Source: Alkalimonas cellulosilytica | GTDB lineage: Bacteria; Pseudomonadota; Gammaproteobacteria; Enterobacterales; Alteromonadaceae | DNA: 64,000 nt | Direction: 5' to 3' | NCBI RefSeq assembly: GCF_036325985.1 | Contig: NZ_JAUHLI010000003.1 | Location: forward strand, 124,001 to 188,000 | Part shown: in pieces, positions 7,669 through 17,183 of the stretch | Position numbering within the stretch: the stretch's first letter is position 1 | Layout: each line of letters starts with the position of its first letter | Notes under the pieces: generated by a model | The model's input: only the letters and a program-made list of their open reading frames with translations | What the model was told of the DNA's origin: nothing | Database searches by the model: none | Program-made: the position numbers and the translations under genes

Positions 7669-9948
7669 TTAAATCTTACAGGCGCCGCCTGCGCAGCCAT
7701 CGTCTTCAGCTTCTGGCATGTCTTCCTGCATATCCGAGGCACCATCACGGGTGTTGTGGTAATACAGGGTTTTGACACCAAGCTTGTAGGCGGTTAGCAA
7801 ATCTTTTAGCAACAGCTTCATCGGGACCCGACCACCGTCGAAACGGTTTGGATCGTAATTGGTATTGGCAGAAATGGTTTGATCAACAAACTTCTGCATA
7901 ATACCGACCAGCGCCAGGTAGCCGTCGTTGCTGGGCATATCCCACAGCAGCTCGTACTGAGCTTTTAAACGTTCGTACTCTGGCACTACCTGTTTTAGAA
8001 TACCGTCTTTACTGGCTTTGACACTGACATGGCCGCGTGGTGGCTCAATGCCATTGGTGGCATTGGAAATCTGCGACGAGGTTTCCGATGGCATCAGCGC
8101 GGATAGCGTGGAATTCCGTAATCCGAAGGCCATCACATCCTGACGCAACCGATCCCAATCGAGTTGCAGCGCTTCTGTACAGACTTTATCCAAATCTTTT
8201 TTGTAGCTGTCAATCGGCATAATGCCTTGCGAGTAGGTGGTCTCGTTGAATTTCGGGCAAGGACCAAACTCTTTCGCCAGCTGCATCGAGGCTTTTAATA
8301 AGTAATATTGAATGGCTTCAAAAGTACGGTGCGTCAACCCATTGGCCGAACCATCGGAGTAGCGCACGCCATTTTTCGCCAGGTAATAGGCGTAATTGAT
8401 CACGCCAACCCCAAGGGTACGCCGGCCCATGGTGGCATTACGGGCTGCCGGAATGGGGTAGTCCTGATAATCCAGCAGGCTGTCCAGTGCCCGTACAATT
8501 AAGTCCGATAATTCTTCCAGTTCGTCCAGGCTATCCAGCGCGCCCAGGTTAAACGCGGAAAGGGTGCAAAGGGCGATTTCACCTTCTTCGTCATTGACAT
8601 CACGCAGCGGTTTGGTAGGCAGCGCAATTTCCAGGCACAGATTGCTCTGACGCACTGGTGCCACTTTCGGATCAAAGGGGCTGTGGGTGTTGCAGTGATC
8701 GACGTTTTGCAGGTAGATACGACCAGTGCTGGCCCGCTCTTGCATAAAGAGGGTGAAGAGCTCCACCGCTTTAATGCGCTTTTTACGGATGCTGTCATCC
8801 GCTTCGTATTGCACATACAGCTGTTCAAACTTTTCCTGATCTTCAAAGAAGGCATCGTACAAGCCCGGCACATCGGATGGGCTGAATAAGGTAATGCTTT
8901 CATCTTTGATCAGGCGCTGATACATAAGACGGTTAAACTGCACACCATAATCGAGGTGGCGGACCCGGTTTTCTTCCACACCGCGGTTGTTTTTCAAAAC
9001 CAGTAACGACTCTACTTCCAGATGCCACAGCGGGAAGAATAAGGTGGCAGCACCACCGCGCACACCACCTTGTGAGCAGCTTTTGACGGCGGTTTGAAAG
9101 TGCTTGTAAAACGGAATACAACCGGTATGGAAAGCCTCACCATGGCGGATAGGGCTACCCAATGCCCGGATGCGACCGGCATTAATACCAATACCAGCGC
9201 GCTGGCTGACGTATTTAACAATGGCGCTGGAGGTGGCATTGATGGAGTCGAGGCTGTCACCACATTCAATCAGCACGCAAGAACTGAACTGACGGGTAGG
9301 GGTGCGCACGCCAGCCATAATAGGCGTAGGCAGCGACAGCTTGAACAAAGAAATCGCATCGTAAAAACGGCGCACATAGCCCAAGCGGGTTTCTTTCGGG
9401 TAATTGGCAAACAAGCAGGCAGCTACCAGCATGTACAGGAACTGGGCACTTTCAAAAATCTGGCCGGTGACCCGGTTTTGCACCAGGTACTTACCTTCCA
9501 GTTGCTTCACAGCGGCATAACTGAAATTCAAATCCCGGCTATGGTCGATGAAAGTATCCAGTTGCTCCAGCTCGGCTTTGCTGTAATCCTGCAGCAAGTG
9601 CGCATCGTAGCGGCTATTTTCCACCATACGCACCACATGATCGTACAAGGCCGGTGGTTCAAAACGACCATAGGCTTTTTTGCGCAAGTGGAATACCGCC
9701 AGCCTGGCTGCCAGATACTGGTAATCCGGGGTGTTTTTCGAAATCAGATCGGCGGCAGCTTTGATGATGGTTTCGTGGATGTCTTCGGTTTTGATGCCAT
9801 CGTAGAATTGAATATGCGATTTTAACTCAACCTGCGACACCGAAACACTTTGCAAGCCTTCGGCAGCCCAGGTGATGACGCGATGAATTTTATCTAAATC
9901 CAATGGCTCCCGATTGCCATCCCGCTTCGTAACATACAATGTCGTCAT
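7669..9948 (-). CDS. nrdA: ribonucleoside-diphosphate reductase 1, alpha subunit
   Basis: Catalytic subunit of class Ia ribonucleotide reductase, 759 residues, almost the E. coli length (761). It has an N-terminal ATP-cone domain (KRDGNREPLDLDKIHRVITWA). Redox-active cysteines are visible in FSSCVLIECGD and LCTLSAFNLG, and the thiyl-radical Cys lies in SNLCLEI. The C-terminal swinging-arm pair is DGCAGGACKI. It reduces NDPs to dNDPs, with allosteric control by ATP and dATP through the cone. An NrdR-like box lies about 105 bp upstream. Confidence 0.97.
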   Translation of the reverse strand: MTTLYVTKRDGNREPLDLDKIHRVITWAAEGLQSVSVSQVELKSHIQFYDGIKTEDIHETIIKAAADLISKNTPDYQYLAARLAVFHLRKKAYGRFEPPALYDHVVRMVENSRYDAHLLQDYSKAELEQLDTFIDHSRDLNFSYAAVKQLEGKYLVQNRVTGQIFESAQFLYMLVAACLFANYPKETRLGYVRRFYDAISLFKLSLPTPIMAGVRTPTRQFSSCVLIECGDSLDSINATSSAIVKYVSQRAGIGINAGRIRALGSPIRHGEAFHTGCIPFYKHFQTAVKSCSQGGVRGGAATLFFPLWHLEVESLLVLKNNRGVEENRVRHLDYGVQFNRLMYQRLIKDESITLFSPSDVPGLYDAFFEDQEKFEQLYVQYEADDSIRKKRIKAVELFTLFMQERASTGRIYLQNVDHCNTHSPFDPKVAPVRQSNLCLEIALPTKPLRDVNDEEGEIALCTLSAFNLGALDSLDELEELSDLIVRALDSLLDYQDYPIPAARNATMGRRTLGVGVINYAYYLAKNGVRYSDGSANGLTHRTFEAIQYYLLKASMQLAKEFGPCPKFNETTYSQGIMPIDSYKKDLDKVCTEALQLDWDRLRQDVMAFGLRNSTLSALMPSETSSQISNATNGIEPPRGHVSVKASKDGILKQVVPEYERLKAQYELLWDMPSNDGYLALVGIMQKFVDQTISANTNYDPNRFDGGRVPMKLLLKDLLTAYKLGVKTLYYHNTRDGASDMQEDMPEAEDDGCAGGACKI

Positions 9949-10267
9949 GCTGTAGTACCCACTTTGTTGCGTCCATTTAAATTGATGCCGCCGCCCGACC
10001 TTGCCTTGTTAAGCACTTGATTATTTTTTACACCCTGATTGCTGCTTCGATACACAATATATAGGGTTGGCGGCTAACTGGATCACAAGATAGTGTGGAT
10101 TTGGCCGATTTGCAAGTCACAAAAAACCATAGTTTTGGTACGGGGTTTGCTATGTTTTTGGGGCGATACGCAGCGAGGCCAAAGCCTGACTGGCTTCGCT
10201 GGAATGCAAGTTTTTTTTTACTGAAAAAAACTATTCTTATCAGCCCCTCTGACCAGTTAAATAAGCA
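9949..10267. other. intergenic region between nrdA and ubiG
   Basis: The 319 bp hold no convincing gene. They contain the NrdR-type box at 10053-10068, a second degenerate copy at about 10083-10098, and an imperfect hairpin (AGCGAGGCC / GGCTTCGCT, 10172-10200) followed on the plus strand by a run of nine T. The rest is AT-rich leader. Confidence 0.6.
10053..10068 (-). promoter_or_regulatory. NrdR box upstream of nrdA
   Basis: ACACAATATATAGGGT matches the NrdR consensus ACACWATATATWGWGT at all but one position. A weaker partner (TCACAAGATAGTGTGG, 12 of 16) starts 30 bp away, roughly three helical turns. NrdR boxes normally occur in pairs with about that spacing, so NrdR repression of nrdAB is probable. 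Confidence 0.68.
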
Positions 10268-10999
10268 TCAATTCAGCGGTTTTTTCGCCACCACAAAGTA
10301 ATTCACATCCAGCCCGGGGCCTACTTTGAAGGTGTTACTCAGCGGATTAAAGTGCAAGCCGGTTGCACCTGTGATGGTAAGGCCTGCCTGTTCTGCATAG
10401 CGCATCAACAGCGAAGGGCGAATAAACTTGGCGTATTCATGGGTGCCTTTGGGGACCAATCGTAGCAGGTATTCCGCGCCTACAATGGCCATGGCATAGG
10501 CTTTCCAGCTTTTATTAATGGTAGAAAACACCACCGTGCCGCCGGGTGCTACTAAATCTGCACATGCCTGCACTACAGAAGCAGGCTCGGGCACATGCTC
10601 CAGCATTTCCATGCAGGTTACCAGCTCAAACTGGCCGGCTGCCTGTAACGCATAGTGCTCGGCGGTTGATTGCTGGTAATCGACGGCAATGCCAGCTTCA
10701 AGCGCGTGCAGCCGGGCAACCATCAAAGCTTCATCGGCCATATCAATGCCGGTGACTTTAGCGCCGGCACGGGCCATGCTTTCAGCCAGAATACCGCCCC
10801 CACAACCCACATCAATTACCGTTTTACCAAATAAACCACCCAGCTGATCACTGATGTAACCCAGCCGGGTAGGGTTTAGCAGATGCAAGGGTTTGAATTC
10901 ACCGTCCGGATCCCACCAGCGTGAGGCGATGTCATTAAACTTGGCAATTTCAGCGGCATCTACATTGGCAGGCAGCGGCTGAACAGGGATATCGGCCAT
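10268..10999 (-). CDS. ubiG: bifunctional ubiquinone biosynthesis O-methyltransferase
   Basis: SAM-dependent methyltransferase of 243 residues that performs both O-methylation steps in ubiquinone synthesis. It shows the family N terminus (AKFNDIASRWWDPDGEFKPLHLLNP), SAM motif I (VIDVGCGGGILAE) and EMLEHVPEP. Start ATG 10999 (MADIPVQ) is preferred over the in-frame TTG at 11014, because GGAGA lies between the two at the right distance. It is divergent from gyrA, the same arrangement as in E. coli. Confidence 0.95.
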   Translation of the reverse strand: MADIPVQPLPANVDAAEIAKFNDIASRWWDPDGEFKPLHLLNPTRLGYISDQLGGLFGKTVIDVGCGGGILAESMARAGAKVTGIDMADEALMVARLHALEAGIAVDYQQSTAEHYALQAAGQFELVTCMEMLEHVPEPASVVQACADLVAPGGTVVFSTINKSWKAYAMAIVGAEYLLRLVPKGTHEYAKFIRPSLLMRYAEQAGLTITGATGLHFNPLSNTFKVGPGLDVNYFVVAKKPLN

Positions 11000-11123
11000 C
11001 GGGGAAGTCTCCAAAAAGTTTTCGCTATTATAGGGCGATGCAGCATCACTGCAAGCAGAGCTACCGCTTCAGTTTACTTTTCGTACAACAGCACCGATCG
11101 GCCATGGCAACTGCCATTTTATG

Positions 11124-11132
11124 TGGTAGAAT
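11124..11132 (+). promoter_or_regulatory. gyrA promoter, extended -10
   Basis: TGGTAGAAT is an extended -10 element (TGn + TAGAAT) 73 bp before the gyrA start. The -35 region is weak. In E. coli gyrA transcription rises when supercoiling relaxes, and the -10 region is the determinant; this is offered only as an analogy. Confidence 0.45.
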
Positions 11133-11205
11133 CCGACGTTGCCCCGCAACTAAGAACTGCGATAAATGCGGGTTATCTCCATGATTTAAGGGAAAAAGCG
11201 CGAAT

Positions 11206-13830
11206 ATGACTGAGCTGGCAAAAGAAATCGTTCCCATCAATATTGAAGACGAACTGAAGAATTCCTACCTGGACTACGCCATGAGCGTCATCGTCGGCCG
11301 TGCGCTGCCGGATGTCCGGGATGGCCTCAAGCCTGTGCATCGCCGAGTTCTTTTTGCGATGAAAGAACTGGGCAATGACTGGAACAAAGCCTACAAAAAA
11401 TCTGCCCGTGTAGTCGGTGACGTCATTGGTAAATACCACCCGCATGGTGACAGTGCCGTGTACGACACCATCGTCCGGATGGCTCAGCCATTTTCATTGC
11501 GTTATATGCTGGTGGATGGTCAGGGCAACTTTGGTTCCATCGATGGCGACTCTGCGGCAGCGATGCGTTACACCGAAGTGCGGATGGCTCGCATTGCTCA
11601 CGAGCTGTTGGCCGATCTCGACAAAGAAACCGTCGATTTTGTGCCGAACTACGATGGCACCGAGCAAATTCCGGGCGTTTTGCCAACCCGTTTACCGAAC
11701 CTGCTGATCAATGGTTCCTCAGGCATTGCCGTTGGTATGGCGACCAATATACCGCCGCACAACTTAACCGAAGTGATTGATGCCTGTCTGGCGTTAATCG
11801 CTAACCCGGAAATCAGCATTCCTGAGCTGATGCAGCTGATCCCAGGCCCAGACTTTCCAACGGCCGCCATTATCAATGGCCGTAAGGGCATTGAAGAAGC
11901 CTACCGTACAGGCCGGGGTAAAATTTACATCCGTGCCCGTACCGAAATTGAAACCGATGAGAAAACCGGCCGCGAAACCATTATCGTTAATGAACTGCCG
12001 TATCAGGTAAATAAAGCGCGTTTGATTGAGAAAATCGCCGAGCTGGTGAAAGAAAAACGCATTGAAGGCATTTCGGCACTGCGTGATGAGTCCGATAAAG
12101 ACGGCATGCGTATTGTGATTGAGCTTAAGCGTGGCGAGTCTAGCGACGTGATGCTGAATCACCTGTATACCAATACCCAGATGCAAACGGTGTTTGGTAT
12201 CAATATGGTGGCACTGGATCAGGGCCAGCCTAAGATCCTCGGCTTAAAGCAGATGCTGGAGTGCTTTGTACTGCACCGCCGTGAAGTCGTTACCCGCCGT
12301 ACTGTCTATGATTTGCGCAAGGCTCGCGACCGGGCACATATTTTAGAAGGTCTGGCGATAGCGCTGGCCAATATCGATGAAATCATTGAGCTGATTAAAA
12401 CCTCCAACAGCCCGGCAGAAGCAAAAATTGGCCTGACCGAGCGCAGCTGGCAACTGGGCAGTGTCAGCGCGATGCTGGAGCGGGCGGGGCAAGATGCAGC
12501 ACGGCCTGAGTGGCTGGAAGAGCACTTTGGCATTCGTGATGGCCATTACTACCTGACTGAACAACAAGCTCAGGCCATTTTGGATCTACGCCTGCACAAG
12601 CTTACCGGCCTGGAGCACGAGAAGATTCTGGCAGAATATAAGGATCTGCTGGAGCTGATTGCCGAGCTACTGCATATTCTGGCCAGTTCAGAGCGCTTGA
12701 TGGAAGTAATTTGCGAAGAGTTGCTTGCCGCCAAAGAGCAGTATGGTGATGCCCGCCGCACCGAAATCTTAGAAAACGAACTGGACATCAATTTAGAAGA
12801 TTTGATCACCGAAGAAGACGTGGTGGTTACCTTGTCGCACCTGGGCTACGCAAAGTATCAGCCGCTGACCGATTACGAAGCGCAGCGCCGTGGTGGTAAA
12901 GGCAAAGCAGCAACCAAAGTGAAAGATGAAGACTTCGTCGATCAACTGCTGGTGGCCAGCACCCACGATACCATTTTGTGCTTCTCAGACCGGGGTCGTC
13001 TGTACTGGCTAAAAGTATACCAGTTGCCACAAGCCAGCCGCATCTCCCGCGGTAAGCCGATTGTGAATATACTGCCATTGGAAGCGGAAGAGCGTATTAC
13101 AGCCATTCTGCCGGTACGTGAATACGAAGAAGGCAAGTTTGTCTTTATGGCCACCGCCAAAGGCACGGTGAAGAAAACCCCATTGACCGATTACTCACGG
13201 CCTCGCAGCAACGGCATCATTGCGGTGAACCTCAATGAAGGTGATCAGCTGATTGGTGTCGGCCTGACCGATGGCAACAGCGAGATTATGCTGTTCTCAG
13301 ACGATGGCAAAGTAGTGCGCTTTGATGAAGGCCAGGTCCGTGCCATGGGCCGTACCGCCACCGGTGTTCGCGGTATCAAGCTGCGTGAAAATGGCTCTGT
13401 GGTCTCCTTGATCATCCCGCACGGTGAAGGGGCTGTACTGACGGTGACCGAGAACGGCTACGGTAAACGAACCGCGCTGGAAGAATACCCGGCGAAGAGC
13501 CGGGCAACCCAGGGTGTGGTCTCGATCAAAGTATCGGAGCGCAACGGACTGGTGGTTGGTGCCGTACAGGTGAATGAGTCCGATGAGATTATGCTGATCT
13601 CCAACAAAGGCACGCTGGTTCGTACCCGGGTACAGGAAGTGTCGGAGGTCGGTCGTAATACCCAGGGCGTGATCCTGATCCGCACCTCAGACGATGAGTC
13701 TGTGGTAGGGGTGCAGCGCATCGATGAAATTGAAGAGCAAGAGTTACCCACTGATGAAGCTGAGGTAGCCGAAGACAGTGCTGATACAGGCACAACGCCG
13801 GACCAAGCGGCGGATAACGAACAGGTATAA
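11206..13830 (+). CDS. gyrA: DNA gyrase subunit A
   Basis: Breakage-reunion subunit of gyrase, 874 residues. The N-terminal numbering is identical to E. coli GyrA: the catalytic tyrosine is Tyr122 (AAAMRYTE), and the quinolone-resistance positions are Ser83 and Asp87 in HGDSAVYDTIVRMAQ, both the susceptible residues. The GyrA box (QRRGGKG) needed for DNA wrapping is present, followed by the C-terminal beta-pinwheel repeats and an acidic tail. Start ATG 11206 follows a GGGAAAAAG stretch. Confidence 0.98.
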   Translation: MTELAKEIVPINIEDELKNSYLDYAMSVIVGRALPDVRDGLKPVHRRVLFAMKELGNDWNKAYKKSARVVGDVIGKYHPHGDSAVYDTIVRMAQPFSLRYMLVDGQGNFGSIDGDSAAAMRYTEVRMARIAHELLADLDKETVDFVPNYDGTEQIPGVLPTRLPNLLINGSSGIAVGMATNIPPHNLTEVIDACLALIANPEISIPELMQLIPGPDFPTAAIINGRKGIEEAYRTGRGKIYIRARTEIETDEKTGRETIIVNELPYQVNKARLIEKIAELVKEKRIEGISALRDESDKDGMRIVIELKRGESSDVMLNHLYTNTQMQTVFGINMVALDQGQPKILGLKQMLECFVLHRREVVTRRTVYDLRKARDRAHILEGLAIALANIDEIIELIKTSNSPAEAKIGLTERSWQLGSVSAMLERAGQDAARPEWLEEHFGIRDGHYYLTEQQAQAILDLRLHKLTGLEHEKILAEYKDLLELIAELLHILASSERLMEVICEELLAAKEQYGDARRTEILENELDINLEDLITEEDVVVTLSHLGYAKYQPLTDYEAQRRGGKGKAATKVKDEDFVDQLLVASTHDTILCFSDRGRLYWLKVYQLPQASRISRGKPIVNILPLEAEERITAILPVREYEEGKFVFMATAKGTVKKTPLTDYSRPRSNGIIAVNLNEGDQLIGVGLTDGNSEIMLFSDDGKVVRFDEGQVRAMGRTATGVRGIKLRENGSVVSLIIPHGEGAVLTVTENGYGKRTALEEYPAKSRATQGVVSIKVSERNGLVVGAVQVNESDEIMLISNKGTLVRTRVQEVSEVGRNTQGVILIRTSDDESVVGVQRIDEIEEQELPTDEAEVAEDSADTGTTPDQAADNEQV

Positions 13831-13840
13831 CACTCAAATG

Positions 13841-13869
13841 AACGAGCGCAGCAGCGCTCGTTTCTGTTT
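13841..13869 (+). terminator. terminator after gyrA
   Basis: Perfect 9-bp stem (AACGAGCGC / GCGCTCGTT) with a 4-nt loop, followed by TCTGTTT, 11 bp after the gyrA stop. Confidence 0.75.
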
Positions 13870-13899
13870 ACAGTGCAGAGTGTGGAGTAAGAACACAGC

Positions 13900-14982
13900 A
13901 TGACCACCTATAACTTTTGTGCCGGTCCGGCTATGTTGCCGGTCGAGGTAATGCAACAAGCGCAAGCTGAATTAATTAACTGGCAGCAGCATGGCTGCTC
14001 TGTGATGGAAGTAAGCCATCGCAGTAAATCCTTTATGGCAATCGCAGCGAAAGCCGAGCAGGATTTACGTGATTTGTTGTCCATTCCGGATAGTTACAAA
14101 GTACTTTTCATGCATGGTGGTGGCCGTGGCCAGTTCTCAGCGGTGCCGTTGAATTTACTGAGCAAAGACGGCGAAGCAGACTATGTGGTGTCCGGCTCCT
14201 GGTCCAAAGCAGCCGTTGAAGAGGCGCAAAAATTTGGCAAGGTCCGCACGCTGGATATTCGCCGCAATCAGGATGGGCAGCGCAGCCTGGTTGCTGCGAA
14301 GGACTGGGACATTCATCCAACCGCCGATTATGTGCACTTTTGCCCGAATGAAACGGTCGATGGTCTGGAGTTCACCGAACTACCGCACACGGATGTACCG
14401 CTGGTGGCCGATTTGTCTTCCACCATCTTATCCCGGCCGATTGATGTCAGCCGCTTTGGTCTAATCTATGCCGGGGCGCAAAAGAACATAGGCCCGTCTG
14501 GCCTGACTCTGGTTATTGTACGGGAGGACTTACTGGCGCGCGGGCAAGGCAAAGCCATTCCTTCCATTATGGATTATGCGCTGACAGCCGGTAACGACAG
14601 CATGTTCAATACCCCTCCCACCTTTGCCTGGTACCTGGCCGGCCTGGTGTTTCAGTGGTTAAAACAGCAAGGTGGTGTTGCAGCAATGGCCCAGCACAAC
14701 CAGGCCAAAGCCGAGCGCTTGTATCAGTTTATCGATCAGAGCGCCTTTTACCGCAACGATGTGGCCCCAGCCAATCGCTCCTGGATGAACGTGCCTTTTC
14801 TGCTGGCCGATGACAGCCTCAATGACCGTTTCGTCAAAGAAGCCGAAGCGAATGGCTTGTTGGCATTAAAAGGGCATCGCCTGGTGGGTGGTATGCGCGC
14901 CAGTATTTACAATGCCATGCCGATGGCAGGTGTCGAAGCCTTGATCGCCTTTATGCAAGCCTTTGAACGGAGCCATGGATGA
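13900..14982 (+). CDS. serC: phosphoserine aminotransferase
   Basis: PLP enzyme of 360 residues for serine and pyridoxine synthesis (3-phosphohydroxypyruvate to phosphoserine). It shows the N-terminal NFCAGPAMLPVEV, the GGGRGQFSAVPLN loop, and the Schiff-base lysine in YAGAQKNIGPSGL. Its stop overlaps the aroA start by 4 bp (ATGA), so the two are translationally coupled, as in the E. coli serC-aroA operon. Confidence 0.97.
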   Translation: MTTYNFCAGPAMLPVEVMQQAQAELINWQQHGCSVMEVSHRSKSFMAIAAKAEQDLRDLLSIPDSYKVLFMHGGGRGQFSAVPLNLLSKDGEADYVVSGSWSKAAVEEAQKFGKVRTLDIRRNQDGQRSLVAAKDWDIHPTADYVHFCPNETVDGLEFTELPHTDVPLVADLSSTILSRPIDVSRFGLIYAGAQKNIGPSGLTLVIVREDLLARGQGKAIPSIMDYALTAGNDSMFNTPPTFAWYLAGLVFQWLKQQGGVAAMAQHNQAKAERLYQFIDQSAFYRNDVAPANRSWMNVPFLLADDSLNDRFVKEAEANGLLALKGHRLVGGMRASIYNAMPMAGVEALIAFMQAFERSHG

Positions 14983-16259
14983 ACACCTTAACATTGCAAC
15001 CCATTGGCCGGGTCGAAGGCACGGTGCATTTGCCTGGCTCGAAAAGCATTTCCAACCGGGTGTTATTGCTGGCTGCGCTGGCAAAAGGGCAGACCCGGAT
15101 CACCAACTTGCTGGACAGTGACGACATTCGTCATATGCTCAATGCACTGCAAGCCCTGGGGGTGAGCTACCAACTCAGTCCGGATCGCACCGAGTGTGTG
15201 GTCGATGGCTTGGGTGGTTTCTTTCAGGCGAGCACGCCGGTTGAGTTGTTCTTAGGCAATGCCGGCACAGCCATGCGACCGCTTACCGCGGCTTTAGCAG
15301 CCTCCAATGTCACAGCACACCTCAAAGGTGAGCCCCGCATGTACGAGCGGCCGATTGGCCATTTGGTAGAAGCCTTGCAGCAATGGCGGGCGGATATTGA
15401 GTACGAAAAAGAGCCTGGGTTTCCCCCCTTGACCATTCGTGGGCAGGCGCTGCAAGGTGGGGTGGCGCGGGTGAATGGCAGTATTTCCAGCCAGTTTTTA
15501 ACCGCTTTGCTGATGATAGCGCCGATGCTAAACGGCGACAGCAGCATCGAGATTGTTGGCGAACTGGTATCAAAACCCTACATCGATATAACCCTGGCGC
15601 TGATGCAGCGCTTTGGCGTGCAGGTTCAGCACGACAATTATCAGCGCTTTGTGGTTCGTGGTAACCAGCGTTACCAAAGCCCGGGCAGTATACTGGTGGA
15701 AGGCGATGCCTCTTCGGCGTCTTATTTTTTGGCTGCAGCAGCGATTCGCGGCGGTACCATTACCGTAACCGGTATTGGTAAGAATGCCGTACAGGGTGAT
15801 ATTCACTTTGCTGATGCGCTGGCCGAGATGGGCGCGGATGTGCAGTGGGGCGATGACTTCATTTCAGTCACGCGTAACCAGCTGCATGGCATCGATAAGG
15901 ATTTTAATGCCATCCCCGATGCGGCCATGACCATTGCCACCACAGCCTTGTTTGCCAAAGGACCGACCTGCATCCGCAATGTATACAACTGGCGGGTGAA
16001 AGAAACGGACCGGCTGGCTGCCATGGCAACTGAGCTTAGAAAAGTGGGCGCTGAGGTAGAGGAAGGCCAGGATTATTTGAAAATAACGCCACCAGCCCGG
16101 CTGACACATGCCAGTATTGCAACTTATGATGATCATCGTATGGCCATGTGCTTTTCATTGGTAGCGCTGAGTGATACCCCGGTTACCATTGAAGATCCAC
16201 AGTGCACCCGTAAAACATTTCCTGACTACTTCCGGTTATTTCAGTCGCTTTCAAGCTAG
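14979..16259 (+). CDS. aroA: 3-phosphoshikimate 1-carboxyvinyltransferase (EPSP synthase)
   Basis: Sixth step of the shikimate pathway, 426 residues. Class I EPSP synthase signatures are intact: LPGSKSISNR near the N terminus, LFLGNAGTAMRPLTAAL (the glyphosate-contact glycine loop) and YDDHRMAMCFSL near the C terminus. It overlaps serC by 4 bp. Confidence 0.97.
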   Translation: MNTLTLQPIGRVEGTVHLPGSKSISNRVLLLAALAKGQTRITNLLDSDDIRHMLNALQALGVSYQLSPDRTECVVDGLGGFFQASTPVELFLGNAGTAMRPLTAALAASNVTAHLKGEPRMYERPIGHLVEALQQWRADIEYEKEPGFPPLTIRGQALQGGVARVNGSISSQFLTALLMIAPMLNGDSSIEIVGELVSKPYIDITLALMQRFGVQVQHDNYQRFVVRGNQRYQSPGSILVEGDASSASYFLAAAAIRGGTITVTGIGKNAVQGDIHFADALAEMGADVQWGDDFISVTRNQLHGIDKDFNAIPDAAMTIATTALFAKGPTCIRNVYNWRVKETDRLAAMATELRKVGAEVEEGQDYLKITPPARLTHASIATYDDHRMAMCFSLVALSDTPVTIEDPQCTRKTFPDYFRLFQSLSS

Positions 16260-16279
16260 TTATTTCATTATTTCAACCA

Positions 16280-16309
16280 TTTAGGCCCTGGTTCATGCCA
16301 GGGTCTAAA
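16280..16309 (+). terminator. hairpin after aroA, possible terminator
   Basis: Stem TTTAGGCCCTGG / CCAGGGTCTAAA with one mismatch and a 6-nt loop. The downstream sequence (TGGTTTGCTT) is only mildly T-rich, so it may be weak. Confidence 0.5.
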
Positions 16310-16397
16310 TGGTTTGCTTAAAAACTTCACAGGCTTTTTGCTATAAAAGCTTGTATACTACGTCGCTGAATTTCGAGATATGACCCTGGAGGCCTGA

Positions 16398-17084
16398 ATG
16401 CAACAAGACGTTGCTGTCATTACCATAGACGGTCCAAGTGGCTCCGGCAAAGGAACCCTCAGCCGCTTGCTGGCTCAGAAGCTGGGCTGGCACTTTCTGG
16501 ATAGCGGCGCCATCTATCGGGTACTGGCGCTTGCTGCGATTCACCATCAAATTGATCCGGAAGATGAAGATGCGGTACAACCGCTGGCAGCTCACCTGGA
16601 TGTGCAATTTGACACCGATGAAGACGGTGAGGTGAAAATTATTCTGGAAGGCGAGAACGTCAGCTCCACCATTCGTACCGAGGAAGTAGGGGCGGTAGCT
16701 TCGAAAGTAGCCGCTTTACCCAGGGTACGTGAAGCCTTATTACGCCGTCAGCGTGCGTTTCGTGAAGCACCAGGCCTGGTGGCGGATGGCCGCGATATGG
16801 GCACTGTGGTGTTTCCACAAGCCAAGGTTAAAATATTTTTAACAGCAAGTGCTGAAGTTCGTGCCGAGCGACGCTTTTTGCAGTTGAAAAATAAGGGGTT
16901 CGATGTTAAAATCGGCGACCTTTTGCACGATATCCAGGCAAGGGATGAGCGTGATACCAACAGAGCCACAGCGCCACTGGTTCCCGCTGCTGATGCCCTT
17001 CAACTGGACTCGTCAGATAAAGACATTACCCAGGTATTGGATGAAGTCTTTCAGTATGCCAAAAGCAAACTGCAAGCTGGCTAA
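16398..17084 (+). CDS. cmk: cytidylate kinase
   Basis: Phosphorylates CMP and dCMP; 228 residues. The P-loop is DGPSGSGKGTLSRLLA (about 11-26), and the family motifs LDSGAIYRVLAL and VADGRDMGTVVFP are present. A GGAGG site lies just upstream, and a TATACT -10-like element lies at 16354-16359. cmk sits directly before rpsA, as in most gammaproteobacteria. Confidence 0.97.
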   Translation: MQQDVAVITIDGPSGSGKGTLSRLLAQKLGWHFLDSGAIYRVLALAAIHHQIDPEDEDAVQPLAAHLDVQFDTDEDGEVKIILEGENVSSTIRTEEVGAVASKVAALPRVREALLRRQRAFREAPGLVADGRDMGTVVFPQAKVKIFLTASAEVRAERRFLQLKNKGFDVKIGDLLHDIQARDERDTNRATAPLVPAADALQLDSSDKDITQVLDEVFQYAKSKLQAG

Positions 17085-17183
17085 TTTCTGAGTGAAAATC
17101 CCGCGCCACGGAACCGGCCGGGACAAACTGGTAACCCCACTGCACAGGATGTAATGTGGAGCAAACATGTTGAAAACTAACCT

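Noticed and set aside
9094..9825. 243-codon plus-strand open frame inside nrdA
   Set aside because: Antisense shadow of a highly conserved gene.
10172..10218. Imperfect hairpin with T9 run read as a terminator
   Set aside because: On the plus strand there is no gene ending before it, and on the minus strand (ubiG) no T-run follows the stem; only noted in the intergenic entry.
10095..10301. 68-codon plus-strand open frame in the nrdA-ubiG gap
   Set aside because: GTG start without Shine-Dalgarno; it runs across the NrdR region and into the end of ubiG, and shows no recognisable protein features.
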